Shown piece by piece: positions 8,212 to 16,364 of a stretch of DNA of 64,000 bases. Each line of letters begins with the position of its first letter. Positions within the stretch are counted from its first letter, which is position 1. Both the position numbers and the translations under genes were made by a program. Source of the DNA: Fabrea salina (taxonomy: Eukaryota > Ciliophora > Heterotrichea > Heterotrichida > Fabreidae); the NCBI GenBank assembly GCA_022984795.1, contig JALIHJ010000013.1, forward strand, positions 62,001 through 126,000, given 5' to 3'. The notes beneath the pieces are model-generated. The model ran no database searches and was not told the DNA's origin. It saw nothing but the letters and a program-made list of their open reading frames with translations.

Positions 8212-8859
8212 TTAATAGTTAGTGGGATTGAAAAATAAACAAGAAGTAGAGTTGTTGGAGCATTGGAAGGGGTCTTCTGAGCTCAAGTTACTAAACAACG
8301 AGTTACTACTAGGATTTAACGGGTAGTTCCCCAACAGAAGACTTTCTAAGCCTTGGTTGTAGTTCCGGCTGTGCTTTATACACTCGAGAAGGGCTTTGTT
8401 TGCCTTCAGGATGTTTTGGTTTTGACCAATCATTTTTCTGACTTCTTTTCTGAGTTTTTTGTGCTTTTTTCTAAAAGCAGCAACACTTTCAAAGAGACTG
8501 TCGAAGTCCAAAGCAAAGTTTTTGGGTGCTTGTGAAGGGTAAACTTCGGAGGTTTTTCTGTGAATACGCTTGAGTTTGTCCTTTTGGCCTCTCAGAAAAA
8601 GGTGGTGACTGAATATGTGACTCTCAGAGTCCCTGAGTTTGTGGAAGTCGTACATGTTTAGTTGCCTTACAAAGCTAGAAAAGTTTTTGTGCTTGAAAAA
8701 ACTTGGAAGAACTTCTCCACAAAAGGCTGTCAAGTCTTTGATCTCGAACGCGGTTCCGTCCTCTGTCCAACTCACTATGTGGTCACAGGACTCGTCACTT
8801 ATCATTTCAAAAGTTTTACACAGAAAAGAGTTAAGTTTCTTGTAAAGCTTGCGTTTCAT
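8212..8859 (-). CDS. Small heat-shock-factor-type transcription factor
   Basis: I start at MKRKLYKK (8859), because the longer frame overlaps the divergent SLC12 gene. The 215-aa product has an HSF winged-helix DNA-binding domain at about residues 8-105. Key stretches are FLCKTFEMISD, the wing-core VLPSFFKHKNFSSFVRQLNMYDFHK (the HSF signature, here positions 49-73) and HHLFLRGQKDKLKRIHRK. A short helix (FRKKHKKLRKEVRKMIGQ) is the likely oligomerisation coil. The tail is Asn/Ser-rich. HSFs bind inverted GAA repeats. At 215 aa it is much smaller than animal or yeast HSF1, with little room for an activation domain. Confidence 0.88.
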   Translation of the reverse strand: MKRKLYKKLNSFLCKTFEMISDESCDHIVSWTEDGTAFEIKDLTAFCGEVLPSFFKHKNFSSFVRQLNMYDFHKLRDSESHIFSHHLFLRGQKDKLKRIHRKTSEVYPSQAPKNFALDFDSLFESVAAFRKKHKKLRKEVRKMIGQNQNILKANKALLECIKHSRNYNQGLESLLLGNYPLNPSSNSLFSNLSSEDPFQCSNNSTSCLFFNPTNY

Positions 8860-8900
8860 TATATAATGGTGGCACTCAACAATAATAATATTAAAACTAA

Positions 8901-11474
8901 ATGTCTTCTCAGAAGTCAAACCAAGAAGTCGAGGCAGACTCTCCCAACACCCAAAACAGTTCTCCTAGAAAACTAGCAAGTCAGCACTTTTTGAGTGACA
9001 CTCACAGACATTCTAAAGAGCTTTCTACCTTAAAAGGGGTTATGATTCCTACCTGCGAGAACTTGTGGGCAGCTTTGATATTTCTGCGGTTTTACTACAT
9101 AGTGGGCCACGCAGGAGTGGTTATGTCGCTCGTAGTGGTTTTTATTTCTTTCATCAACGCTTTGTTAACGAGTGTGAGTCTTTCAGCCATTGTTACTTCT
9201 GGGAATTCCATGGACAGAGGAGGTCCTTACTACATGATTTCTAGGTCGTTGGGACCTAGACTTGGGGGCAGCATTGCGTTGGTTTACTTTTTAGGGCTGA
9301 TTTTGCTAGGCGTCCTAGAAGTGTTGGGAGCTGTTGAGGTATTTCACAGTTCTTCTCATCTAGAGTTTAAGGGCTCAAGTCAGCTTTACTCAACGATATC
9401 TTTGCTGGTGATGGGTGCTATCATAATGATTAGTCCTAAATTGGTAGGGAAACTCAGTTCAGTGTTTTTTGGAATAGTAATTTTGACAGTCATTATGCTT
9501 TTTGTAGGGATCTTTATGGCACCTTTTGACACTGACAGCGAAGGGCTAACTGGACTGAACAATGACAACTTTGAAGAAAACCTTTCTTCAGACTACAAAG
9601 GCGAGGATTTTTACTCAATTTTAGCAATATTTTTTCCTTGCTTTGCTTGTATTTTTGCAGGGTCACACAAAGGACCCGACTTAAAGACCCCTACTAAAAG
9701 TATACCTAAAGGAACTCTGAGTGCTGTGGTTTTCAGCTGGGTAATGTACAGCTGCTTCATGGTGCTTTGGGGAGGAGTGGCGCATAGGGAGTACCTCAAA
9801 GGGAACTTTAGCTACTTTTCAAGGCGTTTGGCAGGAGGCAGTGGAAGTGGCGAGATCGTAAAGGACCTAGCTGTGGGGCCTCCTGTGATTCTGGAGACAG
9901 GCATTATTGTAGCTTCGCTTTCAATGGCTTTGCAGTGCTTCATTGTAGCCTACAAGATGATCAAGAACGTTGCTATGGACAACGTGCTTCCAGGGCTGAG
10001 GTGGATTGGAAACCACTGGAAGGGAGAACCAGTAGTAGCTTTGATGGTGACTTTGAGCATTGCAGAAATAGTTAGTTTAGCTGGAACAGTGGACGTCATT
10101 GCACCTATACTTACAATGTGTTTTCTGATTATGTTTGTGATGGTGAACTTTTCTTGCTTTGTAATGTGTTTTTTGTTGCCTCCAACTTGGAAGCCTCCTG
10201 GGATCCGAAAGTTCAGGTGGAGGTTGTGCTACAAAGTGACTTCGATTTGCGGAGCTCTGATGTCAGTAGTGTTTATGTTTATGATAGAGTGGATTTGGGC
10301 ACTGTGTGTGACATTTGCAGCTTGCATGTTGTACGTGTACATTTCAGTGAAAGGGATCACTTGGGAGTGGGGAAGTGGAATGAAAGGCCTTAAGTTGCAG
10401 ATAGCTTTGTCTGTGCTTCACAACTACCAAAAAGAAAAAAGCTATACTTTGCACTGGAAGCCCAAAATACTATGCTACTACCAACATTTAGACAACTCAG
10501 AGTACACTCCAGAACAACTATTAAGTACTTTAGAAATGATAGGCAAAGACTACGTGTTTGTAATAGTAGTTGGAATACTCAAAGGAGACCCTTTAGAAAG
10601 CACTGAGCCTAGTTTGTTGATTCGGCTCAAAAAAGACTTCAAAGAAAAATCTGAAAGCTACGACGTTAAGGCTTTCCAAAAAGTAGTAGTTAACAACAGC
10701 GTTCCGAGTACTTTGAGTTTTAGTTTCTTGTCTACAGGCTTAGGAGGCCTTGCTCCCAATACCTTACTGCTGAACATGCCAGTTAACCCTTCACAAGACA
10801 AGGTTCTGGAGTTCTGCCAAACAGTTAAACTTACTTTTAACCTCAACAAAGCACTTATGGTTATAAAGGACCTTCCGAACTTCCCTATTTACTCCAAGCA
10901 AAAAGGGTGCATAGACATTTGGTGGATAGTTCACGACGGAGGACTCCTGGTGTACCTGAGTTACTTAATATCACTTAACAAGCACTGGTGGGCTTGCAAG
11001 AAAAGAGTGTTTATAGTGGGCGAAGAAACCTGCGACAAAGAACAAGTACAAAGCCAAGTCAAGTCATTTTTTTTCGACCACCACAAAATGACTGTGGACA
11101 TCTACATCATAGACATGCAGGACGAAGACATCTACCCCTACACCCAAGACTGGTCTGTCAGAGTCAAGAACCTCAAACAGTTGCCTTTGAGTTTGAACAA
11201 GATGCACTCTCTTCCCAACGTCATAACTTCTGAACATATGCCCAAGCGCCACTCCAAGGAGTCAGCTTTCCACGAAAAATTCACAAAACTTAACTCAACT
11301 ATTCAAGAAAAAAGCATAGACTCTCCTTTAGTTCTGATGACTTTGCCAGAACCCAACTTCGAAATGACTCAGGAAAACTGCGAAGACTACTACGGGTACC
11401 TTTTGACTTTGTCTGAAGGCCTGCAAAGAGTTGTTTTCATGCTAGGAAGTGGAACTGAACTCATTAATAACTAA
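8901..11474 (+). CDS. SLC12-family cation-chloride cotransporter
   Basis: This 857-aa polytopic protein has about 12 membrane helices between residues 45 and 510. The first helix pair reads GVMIPTCENLWAALIFLRFYYIVGHAG, the CCC-family opening. GGPYYMISRSLGPRLGGSIAL is the conserved helix-3 segment, and FPCFACIFAGSHKGPDLKTPTKSIPKG is the helix-6/7 signature. A cytoplasmic C-terminal domain of about 340 residues follows. The family moves chloride with K+ and/or Na+. The short N-terminus and pattern look closer to KCC-type members, but ion specificity cannot be read safely. In a freshwater cell a role in volume and chloride control is plausible. It is divergent from the HSF gene by 41 bp. Confidence 0.9.
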   Translation: MSSQKSNQEVEADSPNTQNSSPRKLASQHFLSDTHRHSKELSTLKGVMIPTCENLWAALIFLRFYYIVGHAGVVMSLVVVFISFINALLTSVSLSAIVTSGNSMDRGGPYYMISRSLGPRLGGSIALVYFLGLILLGVLEVLGAVEVFHSSSHLEFKGSSQLYSTISLLVMGAIIMISPKLVGKLSSVFFGIVILTVIMLFVGIFMAPFDTDSEGLTGLNNDNFEENLSSDYKGEDFYSILAIFFPCFACIFAGSHKGPDLKTPTKSIPKGTLSAVVFSWVMYSCFMVLWGGVAHREYLKGNFSYFSRRLAGGSGSGEIVKDLAVGPPVILETGIIVASLSMALQCFIVAYKMIKNVAMDNVLPGLRWIGNHWKGEPVVALMVTLSIAEIVSLAGTVDVIAPILTMCFLIMFVMVNFSCFVMCFLLPPTWKPPGIRKFRWRLCYKVTSICGALMSVVFMFMIEWIWALCVTFAACMLYVYISVKGITWEWGSGMKGLKLQIALSVLHNYQKEKSYTLHWKPKILCYYQHLDNSEYTPEQLLSTLEMIGKDYVFVIVVGILKGDPLESTEPSLLIRLKKDFKEKSESYDVKAFQKVVVNNSVPSTLSFSFLSTGLGGLAPNTLLLNMPVNPSQDKVLEFCQTVKLTFNLNKALMVIKDLPNFPIYSKQKGCIDIWWIVHDGGLLVYLSYLISLNKHWWACKKRVFIVGEETCDKEQVQSQVKSFFFDHHKMTVDIYIIDMQDEDIYPYTQDWSVRVKNLKQLPLSLNKMHSLPNVITSEHMPKRHSKESAFHEKFTKLNSTIQEKSIDSPLVLMTLPEPNFEMTQENCEDYYGYLLTLSEGLQRVVFMLGSGTELINN

Positions 11475-11480
11475 AAGCAA

Positions 11481-14282
11481 CTAAAAGTAGTCTGCTAAGT
11501 CTTGGTCTTGCATAGCCATTTCTTTCATAAAGGGGTCTTCAAAGTACTTAGACACTGTGATTTCTTCAGTAAGTCCTTTCCTCCGTCTAGTTTTTAGCAT
11601 GAACTCTCTAGCAAGGTGGGGAGCTGGACTTGGCTCCAATGGAGCTATTTTGATGGTTTTGTCAAGTGGGTCTCCTGGAACCACTACCCACTCGTCAAAG
11701 TCACTTGTGCAAAAAGCCATTCCACTCGTTAGGGTTCTCAAGTCAGTTTCAAACCCAAAAGAGTCAACCACCGGCAGAGAAGCTGACAAAGTAAACAAAG
11801 GAGAACCTCTTACAGGAGACTCAGAGTTCACGTGACCTCTGCGGCGCTGCAGCAAAGTGTAGATTGTAGGAATGCAGTCTTGTGTGCACTGTATCTCTGT
11901 AATGAAGTAAGGCTCCATTAAGCGAGGCGAAGCCAAAAGGAGAGAAGAGTAACAAACCTTTCTGGCAGTCGGAATGATTTGGCCTCCTGCCCTTAAAAGA
12001 GGGTCTTGTGAAATGCTGGCTTCTAGCATTCTGAACTTAACGCATCGTAGAGGCTCTTCAATAAGTGGTCCTTCCGAGCAAGCCCATTTGAAGCCTTGGA
12101 CAATAAAGGGGTTCACTTCGCCTAGCAAGCCCTCGTTTCTTTCCATAGGAAGTATGTCGTTGACTAATACGTTCGGTCCGTTGGTCTCAGGTCCGAAAGC
12201 CCAGATGTTTTGCGCAGCCAAAATGTCCCAGGAGTACTTTTCTTGGAAAAGCTTAGTGACTGACGAAGGGTCTTTAGGGATTCTTTCCTTTTCAATGTCA
12301 ACTGCAATGTTGGCTTCTAAGGGTTCAGATATTATAGCTATTCTGTTTGACTGATTAGGAGTGTCTGCAAAGCACTTAAAAGAAGAAGTGTCAACTACTG
12401 TTTCGCAAAAAGGAACAAAGGGATCCGACAGTTTTATTTCAATGCTCGTGAACAAGTTCCTCAAGTCGTGGAGAACACAGTCTAGGTACAACTCCCCTGT
12501 TCCAAGCAGTATGTGCTCTCCAGACTCTTCTACGTAGAACTTGAGCAAGGGGTAAGACTTGCAGCACTTAGAGAGTCCTTCTAGCATTTGGGGCAAGTCA
12601 CTAGGGTTGTAGGGCTCTAGTGCTAGTTTCACAATACTTGCTGTGTTGAATTTGAGAGGTTCGAAGGGCTGAACTCTGCCCAAAAGGTCTTCAGAAACAA
12701 GAGTGCAGTAGTTAAAACTAGTCTCTATCCCTTCTATCAACACCCAGCAGCCAGATCCTGCTTCTTCAATAGGAATTTTGTACCTAGAGTTGTCTATGTA
12801 CAGACCTGAAACAGTTCCTCTAGAAGTGTGTTCTCCTTCAATGCACACAACACGGCCTCCTTTAGAGAGCTTTCCACTTACTACAAGTCCACTTAAGTAA
12901 AACTTACTACAGTCACTAGAACAGACTTGCTTGGAAACCTGAACTACAAGCGAAGACTCTGTGACTTCGCCAATAACTCTGGAGGGCAGTTGTGAGTGGT
13001 TAGGACTGGGAAAACTGTTTATTATAACATCACGCAAGCACTCTCCTTTTCCAAAAAAGCTTCTGCTTACGATCTTCAAAAAGGTTTTGGAGTTAACTGT
13101 GTAGAGGTGCTTTTTAAAGTAAATACCCACTGAAGCTAGGAACTTTTCAAGTTGTTCTTTTTCTTCGCTTATTGTGTAACCAACTAGTTTGTACAGGGGC
13201 TCCAAAATAAACTCTACAAAACTCCTTTTTTCAGAAGGCTGGGTTGTAAACTTGCGTGTGGCTTGGTTGAAGTAAAGATCTCCCCACAACTTCTTGGCAA
13301 ACTCAGAAGCTTCAAAGGTGCTTCCGTAGAGTCTAGCGTACATTTCAGCCATGCTTTGCACAGTGAAAACTATTCCATAAAGTCCACTTGCAAACACTAT
13401 GTTGCTGAAAGGACTGAACTTAGGTAACTCTGGCGCGTGTCTGTTTAGGACTTCGTTTAGTTGGTCTATGGTGTACTTGATTTTGAAGTAAGCGTCTTTA
13501 GGTGGAAGTCTTAGCTCTAAAGGAAGTCTGTCGATCTTGTTGAGCACCAGCACTACAGGGAGGCACTGGTCCAAGGCGTGTATAAGTAGTTTTTCTGTGT
13601 TCATAGTGAGGCCCTCAACTAAGTCAACTACCAACAAAACTCCGTCAGACACTCTGAGTGAACATGTAACTTCGTCACTGAAGTTAGGGTGCCCAGGGGT
13701 GTCATAGATATTAAACACGTAGTGCTTTTCACGGGAGTTAGGCAGCACCAAACTTATAGTTTTTGCTTTGATAGAAATTTGTCTGAGTCTTTCGTCTTCC
13801 CTAGTGTTTAAGTACAGTTCTTGACTCACAGGGTCACTTGCAAACTCAGTGTGAGTTTCCTCAACAAAGAGATCCACAATGCTTGTCTTCCCGTGGTGTA
13901 AGTGGCCTACTAAACAAAAGTTCCTAACTAAGTCTTGGTTGTTTAAAAGCGATGTGAGGAAAGAAGTTGAATAAGTAGTTGGGGGGATGCCAGGTTCTTC
14001 AAGTAGAAACGAAAAGGGTTTCTGGGGCTTAAAGATAGGCTCTGTAATGGGCTGGGTGTCTTCTTCCATGACAAGGGTTTGTGCTTGGGGGTAAACTTGT
14101 TCTAGGTCGGGGTAGAACTGTTTGTCTTCATAAAGCACTACATCTTGGCCTGGTTCGTCAATTAGCATGCTTTGGGCAACTGCTTGTGTTTCTTCTTCAG
14201 AAGAAGAGTCTTCTTGCACTCGGGTGCTCGTTAGTTCTGGGCCGATGTAGTTCCCGAACTCGTCGTATAAGTCTTCTTCCAT
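11481..14282 (-). CDS. EFTUD2: U5 snRNP GTPase Snu114/EFTUD2
   Basis: This 933-aa EF-2-like GTPase remodels the spliceosome, controlling Brr2 during activation and disassembly. The acidic N-terminus begins MEEDLYDEFGNYIGPEL, a hallmark of EFTUD2 rather than EF-2. G motifs: CLVGHLHHGKTS (G1), IYDTPGHPNF (G3) and VLNKIDRLPLELRLPPKDAY (G4 and the diagnostic following stretch). The C-terminus keeps RRRGHVNSESPVRGSPLFTL and DPFMKEMAMQDQDLADYF. It lacks the diphthamide region of EF-2. Its presence fits a functional spliceosome, here removing 15-nt introns. The stop is 6 bp from the SLC12 stop. Confidence 0.95.
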   Translation of the reverse strand: MEEDLYDEFGNYIGPELTSTRVQEDSSSEEETQAVAQSMLIDEPGQDVVLYEDKQFYPDLEQVYPQAQTLVMEEDTQPITEPIFKPQKPFSFLLEEPGIPPTTYSTSFLTSLLNNQDLVRNFCLVGHLHHGKTSIVDLFVEETHTEFASDPVSQELYLNTREDERLRQISIKAKTISLVLPNSREKHYVFNIYDTPGHPNFSDEVTCSLRVSDGVLLVVDLVEGLTMNTEKLLIHALDQCLPVVLVLNKIDRLPLELRLPPKDAYFKIKYTIDQLNEVLNRHAPELPKFSPFSNIVFASGLYGIVFTVQSMAEMYARLYGSTFEASEFAKKLWGDLYFNQATRKFTTQPSEKRSFVEFILEPLYKLVGYTISEEKEQLEKFLASVGIYFKKHLYTVNSKTFLKIVSRSFFGKGECLRDVIINSFPSPNHSQLPSRVIGEVTESSLVVQVSKQVCSSDCSKFYLSGLVVSGKLSKGGRVVCIEGEHTSRGTVSGLYIDNSRYKIPIEEAGSGCWVLIEGIETSFNYCTLVSEDLLGRVQPFEPLKFNTASIVKLALEPYNPSDLPQMLEGLSKCCKSYPLLKFYVEESGEHILLGTGELYLDCVLHDLRNLFTSIEIKLSDPFVPFCETVVDTSSFKCFADTPNQSNRIAIISEPLEANIAVDIEKERIPKDPSSVTKLFQEKYSWDILAAQNIWAFGPETNGPNVLVNDILPMERNEGLLGEVNPFIVQGFKWACSEGPLIEEPLRCVKFRMLEASISQDPLLRAGGQIIPTARKVCYSSLLLASPRLMEPYFITEIQCTQDCIPTIYTLLQRRRGHVNSESPVRGSPLFTLSASLPVVDSFGFETDLRTLTSGMAFCTSDFDEWVVVPGDPLDKTIKIAPLEPSPAPHLAREFMLKTRRRKGLTEEITVSKYFEDPFMKEMAMQDQDLADYF

Positions 14283-14313
14283 TTCTATGCAGAAATGATC
14301 GGTTTAGAAATAA

Positions 14314-16047
14314 ATGCACATTTCAGAACTCATCCCTGGGGAGCAAAAAGGACCTATTGAAGGAAAAATCAAGTCCCGCAACAAGGTCCACCAGTCTTTG
14401 CTTAGAATTCAAATTGCTGACTCCACTGGCAGAATCAACATCATCTTTGAAGGGCAAACTTTAGCAAAGACCCTTGAAAACTTGCGGCTGAATACATTAG
14501 TCAGACTAACTGACTTTATAGTTACTGAAGACGACTCCCCGCTTAAGAAGTACTTCCCTGACTTCATAGACTCCTCAAACATTGCTACACTTGAAAGCAG
14601 TGCTTCGTGGTACATACTTATATCCCAGTCCTACTTTCCTTTTCCCGCCATCTTGCTTGAGTTCAACCAAAACCTCATAAACATTGACTCTGAGTCTGAA
14701 CTTTCAGAAGTGAACCTCAACGACTTGTACAAGCCCAGACTCAGCAGCTCTCCGCAAAAAGTAAGTGGACCCAACAACGAAAGGTACACCAACCTCAGCC
14801 ACATCAGGGACAGCGTTGGGGAAACTCCTATTGTGTCTTCTTGCTACGCTGTAGTTATTGACAGCACAAGGTCTTACTACCAGCCCAACTCCACTGACTA
14901 CTTGATTACTCTTAAAGTCACTGACGAAACAATATACCCTGAAGTCTCTAACTTAGTGATCTTCCACAAGAACTATGAAGAAGTTCCTAAAGTTGAGTCG
15001 ATTGGAGACGTGATTAGACTTGATCAGTTCCAGTTTAAAAAGTACCAGAACTACATAAGCATCACTGGGTCTTCTGGAGCTAAGTTAGCTAAGTTCTTTT
15101 TGTTCAAAGTAGGCGACGAGTCCTTAGCGCCTTACGCTTGCTACCACGGAAAGTTCACCCAGAACCCTGCCCACCACACTTTGCTGTCCAACAAAAGAAA
15201 CTGGGCCAGAACTAGGTTCCAAGCCGAAGTTCCCAAGCCCCTAGCAGCCACAATAGCGCTTTCTGAAGTTTCTTCTCAAGAAGAAAAAGACTTGCTTGCC
15301 AGAGTATACGGAACCTACCCACTGGGCGTGGGCAAAAAGGACCCAATTGTGTTGATTGTGTACGACAGAAGTTGTTTGGCCCAAGCTATTGTTCCTAGAG
15401 AGAAAGAAAAAATAGTTAAGTGGCTGGAGTCTGGAGACAACATTAGAATGCGCAGTGTAAGAGTAGAAGACAGCAGAATTTCAGTGAGCATATTCACTGA
15501 CATAATGAAGGTGTCTGAACACTTCCCACTACTCCAAGTTCCTTCTAGAATAGAAAAAGAAGCAGAACTTGCAAAACTGGCTTCTTATTACCAGGTCTCA
15601 CAAGAACACAAGCTTAAAACAATGGTCCACCCCTCTCTGAAGTCTTTGCCTGTCTTAGCTTACTCACAAGTTCCTAACTTATCGCCTGGAGCTGAGTGCC
15701 GAGTAGAAGGCTACGTGGTCAAAATAACTCCAGGACACCCCAAAGACCAAAGTGGACTTCAGTGCCCTAACTGCAACACCAAAACCCACCTAGAAATCTG
15801 TGAGTGTGGGAGTGAGACTGACGTGATGTGTGACGTGAGCTTTAACCTTTGGGACGGCAGTCAAAACGAGAAAAGCTTAATAAAAGTGACAGTGAAGGAA
15901 GGTGCCTGCAAAGCTTTTTTCAGAGGCGAAGACTGGGAAAACATAGTGGGGCAGTTGCTGAAGCCTGAAAGCAAAGTTGAGTTGGGCATTCAGGTTGAAG
16001 AGGAAGGGTTTTACGTGTTCAAAACTTACTTAAATATCCGTAATTAA
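14314..16047 (+). CDS. POT1/TEBP-alpha-type telomere end-binding protein
   Basis: This 577-aa protein carries several OB-like folds. Residues about 175-275 match the ciliate telomere-binding alpha/POT1 OB fold: CYAVVIDSTRSYYQP, LKVTDETIYP, LVIFHKNYEEVP and DVIRLDQFQFKKYQNY. The C-terminal part (about 440-577) has an OB fold with a four-Cys site (CPNCN...CECG, near residue 482), as in the POT1 C-terminal OB and RPA70. Residues 1-100 look like an additional small OB fold of the SSB/SOSS-B style (ISELIPGE, LLRIQIADSTGRINI). POT1/TEBP caps the G-rich 3' overhang; ciliate macronuclei have very many ends. Homology of the N-terminal part is inference from pattern only. Confidence 0.85.
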   Translation: MHISELIPGEQKGPIEGKIKSRNKVHQSLLRIQIADSTGRINIIFEGQTLAKTLENLRLNTLVRLTDFIVTEDDSPLKKYFPDFIDSSNIATLESSASWYILISQSYFPFPAILLEFNQNLINIDSESELSEVNLNDLYKPRLSSSPQKVSGPNNERYTNLSHIRDSVGETPIVSSCYAVVIDSTRSYYQPNSTDYLITLKVTDETIYPEVSNLVIFHKNYEEVPKVESIGDVIRLDQFQFKKYQNYISITGSSGAKLAKFFLFKVGDESLAPYACYHGKFTQNPAHHTLLSNKRNWARTRFQAEVPKPLAATIALSEVSSQEEKDLLARVYGTYPLGVGKKDPIVLIVYDRSCLAQAIVPREKEKIVKWLESGDNIRMRSVRVEDSRISVSIFTDIMKVSEHFPLLQVPSRIEKEAELAKLASYYQVSQEHKLKTMVHPSLKSLPVLAYSQVPNLSPGAECRVEGYVVKITPGHPKDQSGLQCPNCNTKTHLEICECGSETDVMCDVSFNLWDGSQNEKSLIKVTVKEGACKAFFRGEDWENIVGQLLKPESKVELGIQVEEEGFYVFKTYLNIRN

Positions 16048-16051
16048 TTTG

Positions 16052-16363
16052 TTAAAAAGGATTGTATAGTTGTAAGTTCATTTTACAAATGCTACAAACT
16101 AACTCTTCTTTGCCGTTCCTTCTGGATTTCTTTTGGATGTATTTTGAGTTCCCGTAAAAAGTCTTTCCGATGGAGTCTTTTTGACTCAGAGGATTAAAGG
16201 AGTAGTTCCCAGTTAGCACACTCCTCCCTTTACAAAAACTCACCAGAAAACAAAGCAGAGCTGCCAGCACCAGTCCTAAGTCCAAAAGTATCACGCACAG
16301 GTCGTAAACAGTAACTTCTACTCCTAAAAGGTTGTGTTTTAGTTCCCAAAGTTCGGATTTCAT
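16052..16363 (-). CDS. Small single-span membrane protein, 103 aa
   Basis: The start is placed at MKSELWEL (ATG ending at 16363), because a longer reading would run into the divergent gene. A hydrophobic segment (VYDLCVILLDLGLVLAALLCFLV without breaks, about residues 18-40) is followed by a basic, Ser/Asn-rich tail with a CSIC pair near the C-terminus. No family is recognised. The tail CxxC could bind metal or be lipidated. The start codon is only 1 bp from that of the giant surface protein, and its stop is 4 bp from the POT1 stop. Confidence 0.65.
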   Translation of the reverse strand: MKSELWELKHNLLGVEVTVYDLCVILLDLGLVLAALLCFLVSFCKGRSVLTGNYSFNPLSQKDSIGKTFYGNSKYIQKKSRRNGKEELVCSICKMNLQLYNPF

Positions 16364-16364
16364 A

